Below are positions 43,815 to 53,754 of a stretch of DNA of 64,000 nt, piece after piece (position 1 is the first letter of the stretch; each line of letters starts with the position of its first letter). Under the pieces are notes generated by a model. That model did not search any database, was not told the DNA's origin, and saw only the letters and a program-made list of their open reading frames with translations. Source of the stretch: Pseudonocardia sp. SCN 73-27 (GTDB taxonomy: Bacteria; Actinomycetota; Actinomycetes; Mycobacteriales; Pseudonocardiaceae); assembly GCA_001725415.1 (NCBI GenBank), contig MEGH01000023.1, positions 99,860 to 163,859 of the forward strand. The letters are read 5' to 3'. The position numbers were made by a program, and so were the translations under genes.

Positions 43815-44885
43815 GTGGACCTGCCCGTGATGCCCCCGGTGAAGCCGATGCTGGCCAAGCCCGTCGCGAAGATCCCCGACGACAGGCTCTACGAGCCGAA
43901 GTGGGACGGCTTCCGGTCGATCATCTTCCGCGACGGCGACGAGGTCGAGATCGGCAGCCGCAACGAGCGGCCGATGACCCGCTACTTCCCCGAGGTCGTC
44001 GAGGCCGTGAAGGCCCACTTCCCCGAGAGGGCGGTGATCGACGGCGAGATCGTCGTCGTCGACCGGGGACGCAACCGGCTCGACTTCGAGGCCCTGCAGC
44101 AGCGCATCCACCCCGCCGACTCCCGGGTACGGCTGCTCGCCGAGCAGACCCCGGCGAGCTTCGTGGCGTTCGACCTGCTGGCCCTCGGCGACGACGACCT
44201 GTCCGAGCGCCGTCTCGACCAGCGGCGCAGCCTGCTGGAGCGGGCGCTGGCCGGCGCGAAGCCGCCCATCCACATCACCCCGGCGACGCAGGACCCGGTG
44301 CTGGCCGCGCAGTGGTTCCGCGAGTTCGAGGGCGCGGGTCTCGACGGGCTGATCGCCAAGCCGCTCGACCTCACCTACCAGCCCGACAAACGGGTCATGG
44401 CCAAGATCAAGCACGAGCGCACGTGCGACTGCGTGGTGGCGGGCTACCGCGTCCACAAGTCGGGGCCCGACGCCATCGGCTCGCTGCTGCTGGGCCTGTA
44501 CGACGAGCGCGGCACGCTCGCGTCGGTCGGCGTCATCGGCGCGTTCCCGATGGCGCGGCGACGCGAGCTGTTCGAGGAGATGCAGCCGCTCGTCACCGAG
44601 TTCGACGGACACCCGTGGAACTGGGCCGCGCACGAGCAGGGCGAACGCACCCCGCGCAAGAACGAGGGCAGCCGCTGGAACGCGGGCAAGGACCTGTCGT
44701 TCGTTCCGCTGCGCCCGGAACGGGTCGTCGAGGTCCGCTACGACTACATGGAGGGCATCCGGTTCCGGCACACCGCGCAGTTCGTGCGCTGGCGCGACGA
44801 CCGGAGCCCCGAGTCGTGCACGTACGAGCAGCTCGAACAGCCGGTCAGCTTCGACCTGGGCGACGTTCTGGGGCTGCCCGACTGA
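43815..44885 (+). CDS. ATP-dependent DNA ligase, LigD ligase-domain type
   Basis: A 356-residue ATP-dependent ligase. MDLPVMPPVKPMLAK at the start and YEPKWDGFRSIIFRDG with the adenylated Lys (KWDG) define the adenylation domain. Next come DGEIVVV, ASFVAFDLLAL, GLDGLIAKPLDLTYQPDKRVMAKIKH, and an OB-fold with FVPLRPERVVEVRYDYMEG. It is the LigD ligase module (or LigC) as its own gene. GTG 43815 gives the usual N-terminus; ATG 43806 is possible. The stop is four bases from the convergent rlmN stop. Confidence 0.92.
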   Translation: MDLPVMPPVKPMLAKPVAKIPDDRLYEPKWDGFRSIIFRDGDEVEIGSRNERPMTRYFPEVVEAVKAHFPERAVIDGEIVVVDRGRNRLDFEALQQRIHPADSRVRLLAEQTPASFVAFDLLALGDDDLSERRLDQRRSLLERALAGAKPPIHITPATQDPVLAAQWFREFEGAGLDGLIAKPLDLTYQPDKRVMAKIKHERTCDCVVAGYRVHKSGPDAIGSLLLGLYDERGTLASVGVIGAFPMARRRELFEEMQPLVTEFDGHPWNWAAHEQGERTPRKNEGSRWNAGKDLSFVPLRPERVVEVRYDYMEGIRFRHTAQFVRWRDDRSPESCTYEQLEQPVSFDLGDVLGLPD

Positions 44886-44889
44886 GCTC

Positions 44890-46002
44890 CTACCTGTGCG
44901 CGGCTGCCAGCTGACCGCAGGCCGCGTCGATCTCCTGGCCGCGGGTGTCGCGAACCGTGCACGCCACCCCTGCGGCCTCGACGCGCCTGACGAACTCGTC
45001 CTGCACCGGGCGCGGCGAGGCGTCCCACTCGCTGCCCGGCGTCGGGTTGAGCGGGATCAGGTTCACGTGCACCCGCTTGGTGCCGACGCGCTGCCGCAGC
45101 AGCTTGCCCAGCAGGTCGGCCCGCCACGGCTGGTCGTTCACGTCGCGGATCAGGGCGTACTCGATCGACACCCGCCGGCCCGTGGCCTGCGCGTACCGGC
45201 GCGCGGCGTCGAGCACCTCGCCGACCTTCCACCGGTTGTTGACCGGCACGAGGGTGTCACGCAGCTCGTCGTCAGGGGTGTGCAGCGAGATCGCCAGCGT
45301 GACCGGCAGCCCCTCGGCCGCCAGCTTGTCGATCGCCGGGACCAGCCCCACCGTCGACACCGTGACGCCACGCGGGGAGATGCCCAGCCCCTCGGGAGCC
45401 GGGGACGTGATGCGGCGCAGGGCCGCCACCACCCGGTTGTAGTTCGCGAGCGGCTCGCCCATCCCCATGAAGACGATGTTCGACAGCCGCATCGGCTCGC
45501 CCAGCTTGCCGTCGCGCGCCGCCGCGGCGGCCTGGCGGACCTGGTCGACGATCTCGCCCGTCGACAGGTTGCGTTGCAGCCCGCCCTGGCCCGTCGCGCA
45601 GAACGGGCACGCCATGCCGCAGCCCGCCTGGCTCGAGATGCACACCGTCGCCCGGTCCGGGTAGGCCATCAGCACCGACTCGGCCAGCACCCCGTCGTGC
45701 CCGCGCCACAGCATCTTGCGGGTGGCCCCGTCGTCGCACGACTGCTCGGTGACCGGCGTGACCAGCGGCGGCAGCAGCGACGCCAGCGTCTCCCGTGCCG
45801 CGGCGGGCAGGTCGGTCATCTCCTCGACGTCCGCCGTGAGCCGGCCGAAGTAGTGCCGGGCAAGCTGGTCGGCGCGGAAGCCGGGCAGGCCGAGATCGGT
45901 CACGGCGACCTTGCGGTCGGCGGGGTCGAGATCGGCGAGATGGCGCGGCGGCAAGCCGCGCTTCGGTGCATCGAAGACGAGCGGGAGGGAAGTCATGACC
46001 AC
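44890..46002 (-). CDS. rlmN: 23S rRNA (adenine-2503-C2)-methyltransferase
   Basis: RlmN is a radical-SAM enzyme methylating A2503 of 23S rRNA and A37 of some tRNAs. The 370-residue protein has the CxxxCxxC cluster motif in [15 protein letters not shown], the [14 protein letters not shown] motif, [13 protein letters not shown] and a C-terminal [16 protein letters not shown] with the second methyl-carrying Cys. GTG 46002 is used; ATG 45996 is equally good. Matches Rv2880c in position. Confidence 0.96.
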   Translation of the reverse strand: MVMTSLPLVFDAPKRGLPPRHLADLDPADRKVAVTDLGLPGFRADQLARHYFGRLTADVEEMTDLPAAARETLASLLPPLVTPVTEQSCDDGATRKMLWRGHDGVLAESVLMAYPDRATVCISSQAGCGMACPFCATGQGGLQRNLSTGEIVDQVRQAAAAARDGKLGEPMRLSNIVFMGMGEPLANYNRVVAALRRITSPAPEGLGISPRGVTVSTVGLVPAIDKLAAEGLPVTLAISLHTPDDELRDTLVPVNNRWKVGEVLDAARRYAQATGRRVSIEYALIRDVNDQPWRADLLGKLLRQRVGTKRVHVNLIPLNPTPGSEWDASPRPVQDEFVRRVEAAGVACTVRDTRGQEIDAACGQLAAAHR

Positions 46003-46023
46003 CCGATTGTGCCAGGTCGGACG

Positions 46024-46509
46024 TCAGAGCCCCCGGGCCGCCGCCTGCTTCGCGACGACGTCCGGCACGCGGGTCTCGAAGTCGTACAGCCGGGCCCACG
46101 TGGGCGTGACCGTCAGCACGGCCATCCGGTCGTAGAGGGCCCGCACTCCTGCCTCGAAGCCCTCCCACGCCTCCGGCGCCACCAGCTTGCGGGCGCCGTC
46201 GAGGAACACGTCCGGGACGCCGTCGACGATCTCGATGCTCGTCGTGCCGCGCACCAGGAGCACGTGCGGGGGCTGCTCGTTTGTGTCGACGGTCAGCGCC
46301 ACCACCGGGTTCGCCTCCAGCGCCGCGACCTTGGGTGCCTTGGCGACGGTGGCCATGACCAGCGCCGATCCCGTCCACGCGTAGCCCATGGGCACGACGC
46401 GCGGAGTGCCGTCGAGCGCGGTGTAGGCCAGCCGCGCCGGGATCCGTGCGGCCATCAGCTCCTGGGCCATCGGCTCGGCCAGCGTGACCCGGACGTCCTC
46501 GACGCGCAT
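46024..46509 (-). CDS. Pyridoxamine 5'-phosphate oxidase family protein
   Basis: A 161-residue FMN/F420-type split-barrel protein. IPARLAYTALDGTPRVVPMGYAWTGSALVMATVAKAPKVAALEANPVVALTVDTNEQPPHVLLVRG is the conserved core (residues about 23-88), with a C-terminal WARLYDFETRVPDVVAKQA. The role is unknown; many actinobacteria keep several paralogues (three in this window). It is upstream of rlmN on the same strand, 21 bases apart, so co-transcription is likely. Confidence 0.88.
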   Translation of the reverse strand: MRVEDVRVTLAEPMAQELMAARIPARLAYTALDGTPRVVPMGYAWTGSALVMATVAKAPKVAALEANPVVALTVDTNEQPPHVLLVRGTTSIEIVDGVPDVFLDGARKLVAPEAWEGFEAGVRALYDRMAVLTVTPTWARLYDFETRVPDVVAKQAAARGL

Positions 46510-46626
46510 CGCGCTCCCCCTCCCGGCGGGCCACCGCGGCCCACCCGTCGCAGCTAAGACGACGGAGGCGTCCGGAACTGATCGCTACCGGACCGGGCTT
46601 TCCTGCAATCCGACGGACGGCGCCGT

Positions 46627-47511
46627 TCAGGAAGGCCGGCCCGGGCTCCGCACGGGTTCGGTGACGCGGTCGTGCGCGCCGTCTGCGCGGGTCCGGACCG
46701 TCGGGCCGTACGGGTCGGCGGCGCGCGGAACCGGGCGGGGGCCGGCGGCGGCGGGCTGCCGGGGCGGCCCGACCGGAGCCTGCCGCGGCGCGGGCGGGCG
46801 CTGCGGCGCGGGCCCTGCAGCCGGACGGGGTATCGGGGCCGGGGCCTGCTGCGCGGGCGGACGCGGGCCCGACGGCGTGAACGTCGTCGACCGAGCGCTC
46901 TGCCGCTCCTCGCGGCGCTCCCGAGGTGTCCGGATCGACAGGGCCCGCTCCCGCAGCCAACGCCCGGCCGCGCGGACCGACGGCCCACCGAGGACCCCCG
47001 TGCGCAGGGCGCCCGCGAACCACAGCAGCACCGCGCCGCCGAACCCGACGATCCCCTGCGGCGCAGTCGCGCCCACCGTGCCGAGCGCCACCAGCGCGCC
47101 GATCGCGGCGAGCACGAGCAGGCCGCTGCCGACCGCGACGAACGAGCGCGACCCGACGATCGGCGCCACGGAGAACAGCGTGATCGCGACGAGCGCCGAC
47201 GCCACCGGCACCGCCACCTCGCCCCAGGACAGCATCCCGAGGCCGACGAGGGCGGCGAGGGCCAGCACCCCGGCGACGACACCCTGCCGGATCAGCCGGG
47301 CACGCCTCGCCGGGCCCAACGGGGCGCCGTGGCCCTGGCGACCGCGGACCAACGTCCACAGCACACCCGTCGCGCCGAGTCCCACAGCCATGAGAGCAGT
47401 GCCCGCGCCGCCCGAGAGGGCGAGCGCGCCGGCGATCCACCACAACACACCGAGGACGGTCTCGATCTGGGGAGCGGCCACCCCGTCGGGGAGCCTGATC
47501 GGTCGCGTCAT
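46627..47511 (-). CDS. Membrane protein with Pro-rich cytoplasmic tail (PspC-like layout, family unsure)
   Basis: A 294-residue membrane protein. Residues about 1-175 hold five or six hydrophobic segments (LWWIAGALALSGGAGTALMAV, GVVAGVLALAALVGLGML, VASALVAITLFSVAPIVG, GLLVLAAIGALVALG, GGAVLLWFAGAL). Then a charged helix (RAAGRWLRERALS) and about 95 residues of Pro/Arg/Ala-rich tail follow. Such tails are common in actinobacterial signalling or division proteins, but I do not recognise the family with certainty. ATG 47511 was chosen; GTG 47520 is possible. Confidence 0.72.
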   Translation of the reverse strand: MTRPIRLPDGVAAPQIETVLGVLWWIAGALALSGGAGTALMAVGLGATGVLWTLVRGRQGHGAPLGPARRARLIRQGVVAGVLALAALVGLGMLSWGEVAVPVASALVAITLFSVAPIVGSRSFVAVGSGLLVLAAIGALVALGTVGATAPQGIVGFGGAVLLWFAGALRTGVLGGPSVRAAGRWLRERALSIRTPRERREERQSARSTTFTPSGPRPPAQQAPAPIPRPAAGPAPQRPPAPRQAPVGPPRQPAAAGPRPVPRAADPYGPTVRTRADGAHDRVTEPVRSPGRPS

Positions 47512-47669
47512 GCCATCCACGGTAGCCAAGCAGGCGCGGCGATGTCGGGGCCCGTCCCTCGCCCCACACCAGTCCCACACCCTGGCTGTCATTGTTGAAG
47601 CTGCAACGGATCCGCTCCGCGGCTACGCCGCCCCGAACGGCGCCCGCACCACCACCGGGAGACGACCCC

Positions 47670-48155
47670 ATGCCCCCCACCCACGACGCCCCCTCGACCG
47701 ACACCCCGCCCACTTCGCCGACGTTCTCGCGCCGTGCGGTCGTCGCCGGTGCAGGCGCCGCCGTGATCGGCGCCGGACTGCTCGTCGCCGGCTGCTCGTC
47801 GGACTCCGGGTCGGGCGGCGGCTCCGGCGGCGGCTCGGGCGGCGGACCCGGCAGCGGCAGCGGCTCCGCGGGCGGCACGCTCGGCCCGGCCACCGACGTG
47901 CCCGTCGGCAGCGCGAAGATCTACGGCGACCAGGGCGTCGTCGTCACCCAGCCGACGGCCGGGACCTACGCCGGCTTCTCCACCCGATGCCCCCACCAGG
48001 GCTGCCAGGTCAACGAGGTCGAGGGCGCCAACATCATCTGCCCGTGCCACGGCAGCACGTTCGCCCTCGACGGCGCCGTCGAGCAGGGACCCGCGCGCAC
48101 CGGACTGACCGCGAAGGCCGTCACGGTCAGCAACGGCCAGATCGTCCTGGGCTGA
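47670..48155 (+). CDS. Tat-exported Rieske [2Fe-2S] lipoprotein
   Basis: A 161-residue exported iron-sulfur protein. FSRRAVVAGAGAAVIGAGLLVAGC is a twin-arginine signal with lipobox Cys near residue 42. A Gly/Ser linker (SGSGGGSGGGSGGG) follows. The Rieske domain carries CPHQGC (near 110) and CPCHGS (near 127), each giving one Cys and one His ligand plus a disulfide Cys. It lacks partners of a bc1 complex here; single Rieske lipoproteins serve as electron carriers. CGGGAG lies eight bases before ATG. Confidence 0.9.
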   Translation: MPPTHDAPSTDTPPTSPTFSRRAVVAGAGAAVIGAGLLVAGCSSDSGSGGGSGGGSGGGPGSGSGSAGGTLGPATDVPVGSAKIYGDQGVVVTQPTAGTYAGFSTRCPHQGCQVNEVEGANIICPCHGSTFALDGAVEQGPARTGLTAKAVTVSNGQIVLG

Positions 48156-48330
48156 GGAGGCTGCTCGAGAACCCCGGCCGTCGCGAGGGGCTGCAGGTGG
48201 TGTCATCGCACGGCGGGCGGGCGCGGCGGTACCGCAGTCGTAGCGGTGTGTCTGCCCGACGCCGCGAGAGCGCCGCCTCGGGCGTCCCGTAGTAGGCCCG
48301 GGCTCGTCAACCCGCTCCCGGGGCCCCGGG

Positions 48331-49077
48331 TCAGGGCGTGACGAGCCCGGCGGGGGTGCGCCGCACGTGCACCCGGTAACCGACAGGGATCGTCATGCCC
48401 GGGGTCTCGGCGACCGCGCGGGCGGCGACCTCCTCGGAGAACTCGATACGCAGCACCGCCTCGAGGGTGGCGCGGTCGTCGAAACGCCAGATCGTGTCGA
48501 CGCGGCGCATCCCGAACCCGCGGCCCGCGAACCAGCGCTCGACGGCCGCCGCGTCGTAACGCGGCAGGTCGGCGCGTAGCCACGACCCGTAGGGCCCGAC
48601 GCTGAAGTCGAGATCGACGATCGCCAGCGCCCCACCCGGGCGCAGCACCCGGTCGGCCTCGGCCAGCCCGGCCTCGCAACCCGCCCCGAAGAAGTAGGCG
48701 GTGCGCGCGTGCACGAGATCGGCCGACGCGCGAGCCAGTGGCAACTCGGCCGCCCCCGCCTGCACGACCCGCACGCCCTCCAGCCCGGCCACCCGGGCGC
48801 GGGCCCGCTCGACCAGCGGCGGATGCGGCTCCACCCCGACGACCGACGCCGCCTCGCGGGCGAAGAACGGCAGGTGGAAGCCGTCGCCACAGCCGATGTC
48901 GACGACGTCGGCACCCGCCCACGGCGTCAGCGTGCGCAGCACGTCCCAGATGGCCCCGTCGACGTCCTGCGCCTCGTTCTCGCGCTCGTAGACCTCGGGC
49001 CAGTTCCAGATGTTCGGGCTGGGGATCGCCGGTCCGGGCTTCTGCCGGCCGCCGAACCCGGTGTAGAGCTTCGCCAC
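48331..49077 (-). CDS. Class I SAM-dependent methyltransferase
   Basis: A 248-residue methyltransferase. VAKLYTGFGGRQKPGPAIPSPNIWNWPEVYERENEA opens the protein, then motif I VVDIGCGDGFHLPFF near 60-75, the acidic VVGVEPHPPLVERAR near 82-96 and VLRPGGALAIVDLDF near 143-157. This group is conserved next to cdsA in actinobacteria; substrate unknown. The GTG start lies two bases before the end of cdsA's stop region, so it is read through from cdsA. Motif I is intact. Confidence 0.85.
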   Translation of the reverse strand: MAKLYTGFGGRQKPGPAIPSPNIWNWPEVYERENEAQDVDGAIWDVLRTLTPWAGADVVDIGCGDGFHLPFFAREAASVVGVEPHPPLVERARARVAGLEGVRVVQAGAAELPLARASADLVHARTAYFFGAGCEAGLAEADRVLRPGGALAIVDLDFSVGPYGSWLRADLPRYDAAAVERWFAGRGFGMRRVDTIWRFDDRATLEAVLRIEFSEEVAARAVAETPGMTIPVGYRVHVRRTPAGLVTP

Positions 49078-49079
49078 GC

Positions 49080-50147
49080 TCAGCCGACCGGGAGAGCGAT
49101 GCCCAGCACCAGCCACGCGACGAACGCGGCCGGGAGCATCGAGTCGAGCCGGTCCATCAGACCGCCGTGCCCGGGCAGCATCGCGCCCATGTCCTTGATG
49201 CCCAGGTCCCTCTTGACCAGGGACTCGCACAGATCGCCCAGCGTCGCGGTGGCGACGAGCAGCGCACCCGTGATCGCCCCGATCCACCAGCTGCCGTCGA
49301 GCAGCAGCCCCACCGACAGGGCGCCCGCCACGGTGCCCGCGACGATCGAGCCGGCGAAGCCCTCCCAGGACTTCTTCGGGCTGATCGACGGCGCCATCGG
49401 GTGCCGGCCCGCCAGCACCCCGGCGGCATACCCGCCGACGTCGGAGGCGACGACGCAGATCATGAACGTCAGCACCCGGCCCACACCGTCGGAAGGCAGG
49501 ACAAGCAGCGCCGCGAACGTCGCGAACAACGGCACGTAGGCCGCGGCGAACAGGGTCGCGCCGACGTCGCGCAGGTAGCCGTCGGCGCCCTGACGCATCC
49601 GCCAGATCATGCCGACGAGGGCGGTCGCCCCGAACGCGGCGACGAGGCCGTGCAGCCCGAACGGCCAGCTCAGCCACACCATCGCCTGCCCGCCGACCAG
49701 CAGCACCGGCAACGCCACGGTGATGCCCGCCGCACGGCGCAGCGCCCCGGCCAGCTCCCAGGTCCCGACGGCCGCCGCGATCGCGATGACACCGATGAAG
49801 AAGTGCCGCTCCAGCAGCAGCGACGCGAGGATCACGACGCCGAGGCCGACACCGACCCCGATGGCCGCAACCAGGTTCCGCCCGGCGCGGGACTGCCGCT
49901 TCTCCGGGCCCGCGGCGGCGCCGTCGCTCACCTGCGCCGCCCCGTTCGCCGCCGGCTCACCGGCCCCCGAACGCGCGTGGGTCCCGCTCGACGGCCTCGT
50001 TCCGTCCGGAGCCGGTGTCCCCTTCGGCGGCGCCGACCCGTCCGACTTCGCCGCCGCGTCCGAGCGCGACGCCCCGTCCGACGGCACGGCCTTTCCCCGG
50101 CGGGCGGGGCGGCCGGGCACCGCGGCGGTCTCACCGGAGAGACTCAC
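49080..50147 (-). CDS. cdsA: Phosphatidate cytidylyltransferase
   Basis: CdsA makes CDP-diacylglycerol for all phospholipids. The 355-residue protein starts with about 95 polar Pro/Ala/Ser/Asp residues (an extension common in actinobacteria). Eight hydrophobic spans and the C-terminal signature SLVKRDLGIKDMGAMLPGHG with GLMDRLDSM (near 310-335) follow. It follows frr by 33 bases and precedes the methyltransferase. Matches Rv2881c. Lipid supply links it to the desaturase/Cfa operon only functionally. Confidence 0.94.
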   Translation of the reverse strand: MSLSGETAAVPGRPARRGKAVPSDGASRSDAAAKSDGSAPPKGTPAPDGTRPSSGTHARSGAGEPAANGAAQVSDGAAAGPEKRQSRAGRNLVAAIGVGVGLGVVILASLLLERHFFIGVIAIAAAVGTWELAGALRRAAGITVALPVLLVGGQAMVWLSWPFGLHGLVAAFGATALVGMIWRMRQGADGYLRDVGATLFAAAYVPLFATFAALLVLPSDGVGRVLTFMICVVASDVGGYAAGVLAGRHPMAPSISPKKSWEGFAGSIVAGTVAGALSVGLLLDGSWWIGAITGALLVATATLGDLCESLVKRDLGIKDMGAMLPGHGGLMDRLDSMLPAAFVAWLVLGIALPVG

Positions 50148-50180
50148 GCGGCACTGCCGTGGACGGGTCGGGACATCTGC

Positions 50181-50738
50181 TCAGACCTCGAGGAGCTCGG
50201 TTTCCTTGTGCTTCACCAGCTCGTCGACCTGGTGGACGTACTTGTCGGTCGTGCCCTGGAGCTCCTTCTCGGCACGGCCGACCTCGTCCTCGCCCGCCTC
50301 GCCGTCCTTGACGATGCGGTGCAGCTCCTCCATCGCCTTGCGACGCAGGTTGCGGATGGTGACTCGCGCGTCCTCACCCTTGCCGCGCGCGACCTTCACC
50401 ATCTCCTTGCGCCGCTCCTCCGACAGCTGCGGGATCACCACGCGGATGATCTGACCGTCGTTGGTGGGGTTGACGCCGAGGTCGGAGCTGCGGATCGCCT
50501 TCTCGAGCGCCTGGATCTGCGACGCGTCGTAGGGCTTGATCACCGCCATCCGGGCCTCGGGGACGTTGATCGACGCCAGCTGGTTCAACGGCGTCATCGC
50601 CCCGTAGTACTCGACGACGATGCGGGAGAACATCGACGGCGTCGCCCGGCCCGTCCGGACGGCCGCGAGGTCGTCCTTCGCCACGGAGACGGCCTTCTCC
50701 ATCTTCTCCTCGGCCTCGAAGAGGGTCTCGTCGATCAC
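50181..50738 (-). CDS. frr: Ribosome recycling factor
   Basis: RRF splits post-termination ribosomes with EF-G. The 185 residues are full length: [40 protein letters not shown] at the N-terminus, [23 protein letters not shown] and [27 protein letters not shown] in the three-helix bundle. It follows pyrH in the classic rpsB-tsf-pyrH-frr-cdsA order, with a 34-base gap. No defect seen. Confidence 0.97.
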   Translation of the reverse strand: MIDETLFEAEEKMEKAVSVAKDDLAAVRTGRATPSMFSRIVVEYYGAMTPLNQLASINVPEARMAVIKPYDASQIQALEKAIRSSDLGVNPTNDGQIIRVVIPQLSEERRKEMVKVARGKGEDARVTIRNLRRKAMEELHRIVKDGEAGEDEVGRAEKELQGTTDKYVHQVDELVKHKETELLEV

Positions 50739-50772
50739 GTCTGCTCCCAGAGTTCAGGCGGCGACGGCCGGG

Positions 50773-51531
50773 TCAGTTCGCCCGGTCGGTGTCCGGCGTG
50801 GTCACCAGCGTTCCGATCCTCTCACCGCGCACGGCTCGCGCGATGTTGCCCTCGGTGAGCAGGTTGAACACGACGATCGGCATCCGATTGTCCATGCAGA
50901 GGCTGAACGCCGTGGCGTCGGCCACCTTGAGACCCCGCTCGAGTACCTGCTGATGGGTGATCTCGGTGAACAGCGTGGCATCGGCATGGATCTTCGGATC
51001 AGCCGTGTAGACGCCGTCGACGCCCTTGGCCAGCAGCAGTGCGTCGCACCCGATCTCCAGCGCGCGCTGGGCGCCCGCCGTGTCGGTGGAGAAGTACGGC
51101 ATGCCGACGCCCGCGCCGAAGATCACGACGCGGCCCTTCTCCAGGTGTCGCATCGCGCGGCGCGGGATGTAGGCCTCGGCGACCTGGCCCATCGTGATGG
51201 CCGTCTGCACGCGGGTGTCGATCCCATGGCTGCGCTCCAGGAAGTCCTGCAGCGCGAGGCAGTTCATGACCGTGGCCAGCATGCCCATGTAGTCGGCACG
51301 CGAGCGGTCCATGCCGCCCTGTTGCAGCTCGGCGCCGCGGAAGAAGTTGCCGCCGCCGATGACGACGGCGACCTGCACGCCGCTCGCCACGACCTCGGCG
51401 ATCTGGCGGGCGACGGTCTGCACGACCTGCGGGTCGACGCCGAGCCCACCGCCGCCGAACATCTCACCGCCGAGCTTCAGCAGCACGCGGCGGAATCCGG
51501 GGCGGGGGGTGGCGTCGACCTCGTCAGTCAT
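50773..51531 (-). CDS. pyrH: UMP kinase
   Basis: UMP kinase phosphorylates UMP to UDP. The 252-residue amino-acid-kinase-fold protein has [15 protein letters not shown] near residue 15-30, [11 protein letters not shown] near 56-66, [18 protein letters not shown] (UMP site) and [16 protein letters not shown] near 165-180. It is hexameric in bacteria. It lies 14 bases after tsf and 34 before frr in the core operon. Confidence 0.97.
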   Translation of the reverse strand: MTDEVDATPRPGFRRVLLKLGGEMFGGGGLGVDPQVVQTVARQIAEVVASGVQVAVVIGGGNFFRGAELQQGGMDRSRADYMGMLATVMNCLALQDFLERSHGIDTRVQTAITMGQVAEAYIPRRAMRHLEKGRVVIFGAGVGMPYFSTDTAGAQRALEIGCDALLLAKGVDGVYTADPKIHADATLFTEITHQQVLERGLKVADATAFSLCMDNRMPIVVFNLLTEGNIARAVRGERIGTLVTTPDTDRAN

Positions 51532-51545
51532 GCTCGGAGACCTGC

Positions 51546-52373
51546 TCAGGCCTGTCCGACCTCGAAGCGGACAAAGTCCTTGACCGTCACGCCGGCCTCG
51601 TCGAGGAGCGCCTTGACGCTCTTCTTCGGGTCCTGCACCGACGGCTGCTCGAGGAGCACGACGTCCTTGTAGAAGCCGTTGACGCGACCGTCGACGATGC
51701 GGGCCAGCACCTGCTCGGGCTTGCCCTCCTCGCGAGCGGTGGCCTCGGCGATGCGCTTCTCGTTGTCGATGACGTCGCCAGGGACCTGGTCGCGCGTGGT
51801 GTAGCGCGGGCGGGCGGCGGCGACGTGCATCGCGACACCGCGGGCGGCGTCGTCACCGGCGGCGGCGTCGGAGGCCTCGTAGGAGACCAGCGCGCCGATG
51901 GCCGGCGGCAGGTCCGAGGACCGGCGGTGCAGGTACAGCGCAACCGGGCCGTCGAGGTGGATGTAGCGCTTGAGCTCGAGCTTCTCGCCGATGCGGGCCG
52001 ACAGGGCCTGCACCGCGTCGGCCACGGTGCCACCGTCGAGCTGGGCCTTGGCCAGCGCCTCGACGTCGGCCGGCTTCTGCTCGACCGCGACGGCCAGGAT
52101 CTTGTCGGCCAGGCCGATGAAGTCGTCGCTCTTCGCGACGAAGTCGGTCTCGCAGTCGAGCTCGACCATGGTGCCGCCCTGCGCGACGACCAGGCCGTTG
52201 GAGGTGGAGCGCTCGGCGCGCTTGCCCACGTCCTTCGCGCCCTTGATGCGCAGCAGCTCGACGGCCTTGTCCAGGTCGCCCTCGGACTCCTCGAGCGCCT
52301 TCTTGCAGTCCATCATCCCGGAGCCGGTGAGCTCACGGAGCCGCTTGACGTCGGCGGCGGTGTAGTTCGCCAT
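51546..52373 (-). CDS. tsf: Elongation factor Ts
   Basis: EF-Ts exchanges GDP on EF-Tu. The 275-residue protein has the N-terminal UBA-like [27 protein letters not shown], the [11 protein letters not shown] motif near 73-84 and two dimerisation subdomains ([18 protein letters not shown]). ATG 52373 was chosen from the invariant N-terminus. About 100 bases separate it from rpsB, with a 34-nt perfect palindrome in between. That hairpin may tune the S2:EF-Ts ratio. Confidence 0.97.
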   Translation of the reverse strand: MANYTAADVKRLRELTGSGMMDCKKALEESEGDLDKAVELLRIKGAKDVGKRAERSTSNGLVVAQGGTMVELDCETDFVAKSDDFIGLADKILAVAVEQKPADVEALAKAQLDGGTVADAVQALSARIGEKLELKRYIHLDGPVALYLHRRSSDLPPAIGALVSYEASDAAAGDDAARGVAMHVAAARPRYTTRDQVPGDVIDNEKRIAEATAREEGKPEQVLARIVDGRVNGFYKDVVLLEQPSVQDPKKSVKALLDEAGVTVKDFVRFEVGQA

Positions 52374-52430
52374 CGCTAGGTCTCTTCGTCCTCTGGTCGG
52401 TTCGTGAAGATCATGTCCGGGACGGACCGG

Positions 52431-52464
52431 ACCGCGGGTGGACCGGATCCGGTCCACCCGCGGT
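52431..52464. promoter_or_regulatory. 34-nt perfect palindrome between rpsB and tsf
   Basis: Half-site accgcgggtggaccgga (52431-52447) is followed at once by its exact reverse complement (52448-52464). It begins eight bases after the rpsB stop and ends 58 bases before the tsf start. No U tract follows; attenuation, RNA processing or a protein operator are all possible. Confidence 0.65.
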
Positions 52465-52472
52465 ACGACGGG

Positions 52473-53375
52473 TCAGTTCGCGGACTGGGTCCCGTTGCTG
52501 GTGGTGGCCGGGGCCGCCGCGGAGGCGGCGTTGGGGGCCTCGGTGGCGGCACCGGCGGCGGACAGGCTCGCGCCGTCCGAGCCGACCTCGCCGCCGTTGG
52601 CCAGCAGGTCCTGCTCCCACTCGGGGAGCGGCTCGTCGCTGCCGACCTCGGGCTTGCCCTCGGCACCGTCACGGCCGCCGCTGCGCGCCGAACGGGCCAT
52701 CAGGCCGTCGGCCGCCGCACGGGCGATGACCTTGGTGAGCAGAGCCGCGGAGCGGATCGCGTCGTCGTTGCCCGGGATCGGGAAGTCGACCTCGTCGGGG
52801 TCGCAGTTCGTGTCCAGGATGGAGACGACCGGGATGCCCAGCTTGCGGGCCTCACCGACGGCGATGTGTTCCTTCTTGGTGTCGACGACCCAGACCGCGC
52901 TGGGGACCTTCGACATGTCGCGGATGCCGCCGAGGGTCTTCTCGAGCTTGTCCTTCTCGCGGGTGAGCATGAGGATCTCCTTCTTGGTGCGACCCTCGAA
53001 GCCCCCCGTCTGCTCCATCGACTCCAGCTCCTTGAGGCGCTGGAGGCGCTTGTGCACGGTCTGGAAGTTGGTGAGCATGCCGCCCAGCCAGCGCTGGTTC
53101 ACGTACGGCATGTTGACGCGGCCCGCCTCCTCGGCGATGGCCTCCTGCGCCTGCTTCTTCGTGCCGACGAACATGATCGTGCCACCGTGGGCCACGGTCT
53201 CGCGGACGAACTCGTAGGCGCGGTCGATGTACGACAGCGTCTGCTGCAGGTCGATGATGTAGATGCCGTTGCGCTCGGTGAGGATGTAGCGCTTCATCTT
53301 CGGGTTCCAGCGGCGGGTCTGGTGCCCGAAGTGCACACCCGAGTCCAGCAGCTGCTTCATGGTGACGACGGCCAT
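52473..53375 (-). CDS. rpsB: 30S ribosomal protein S2
   Basis: S2 binds the 30S head/body junction and is needed for S1 assembly. The 300 residues hold the usual S2 fold ([75 protein letters not shown]). An actinobacterial Ala/Ser/Glu-rich C-terminal tail of about 75 residues is dispensable in most bacteria. It is first of rpsB-tsf-pyrH-frr-cdsA. The promoter should lie in 53376-53754. Confidence 0.97.
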   Translation of the reverse strand: MAVVTMKQLLDSGVHFGHQTRRWNPKMKRYILTERNGIYIIDLQQTLSYIDRAYEFVRETVAHGGTIMFVGTKKQAQEAIAEEAGRVNMPYVNQRWLGGMLTNFQTVHKRLQRLKELESMEQTGGFEGRTKKEILMLTREKDKLEKTLGGIRDMSKVPSAVWVVDTKKEHIAVGEARKLGIPVVSILDTNCDPDEVDFPIPGNDDAIRSAALLTKVIARAAADGLMARSARSGGRDGAEGKPEVGSDEPLPEWEQDLLANGGEVGSDGASLSAAGAATEAPNAASAAAPATTSNGTQSAN

Positions 53376-53754
53376 GGCCGATGTTCACCTCTCGATCAGG
53401 CGCGGCACCTGCCACGCTCACGGTTCTCGCCGACCATCGGTCGATGGTCCGCCCTGGCGCCGCGCCGGACCCGGACCCGTTCACCCTCGGCCACCCGCGG
53501 ACGGGAGGCGTGGACTCGCGGGACCGCCCGGGTACCGTCCGCGCCCGCCAGGCCGGGGACCGGCGGCGAGCGAGGCACGCGAGCGCGCGAAGTCACCTCG
53601 AATGCTCCGAGGTGCAGGTCGAGTGTACGCGTCGGCCCGATCGCCCCTCATCCGGAGTGGCTCCCGCGCACGCGGTTGTCCACACCGCTGCCGGCGATCC
53701 ACAACTTCCCCGCCGACGACCCCGGCCGCGGGCGCGTCGGCGCAGGCTGGGCGG
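53376..53754. other. Divergent control region of rpsB and the M23 gene
   Basis: 379 bases without a gene. It holds small inverted repeats (gaccat/atggtc near 53435-53452; acctcg/cgaggt near 53594-53612) and a TTGTCCACA match to the high-GC DnaA box near 53687. None is proven functional; rpsB and M23 promoters must lie here. Confidence 0.45.

Noticed and set aside
47581-47605. MarR-like operator before the Rieske gene (gttgaagctgcaac)
   Set aside because: The inverted repeat is short and imperfect, and no regulator gene lies nearby.
53683-53716. TTGTCCACA as an origin-like DnaA box
   Set aside because: Only one good match here and another lone one at 59646-59654; no cluster, AT-rich element or dnaA/dnaN. 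No origin is claimed.
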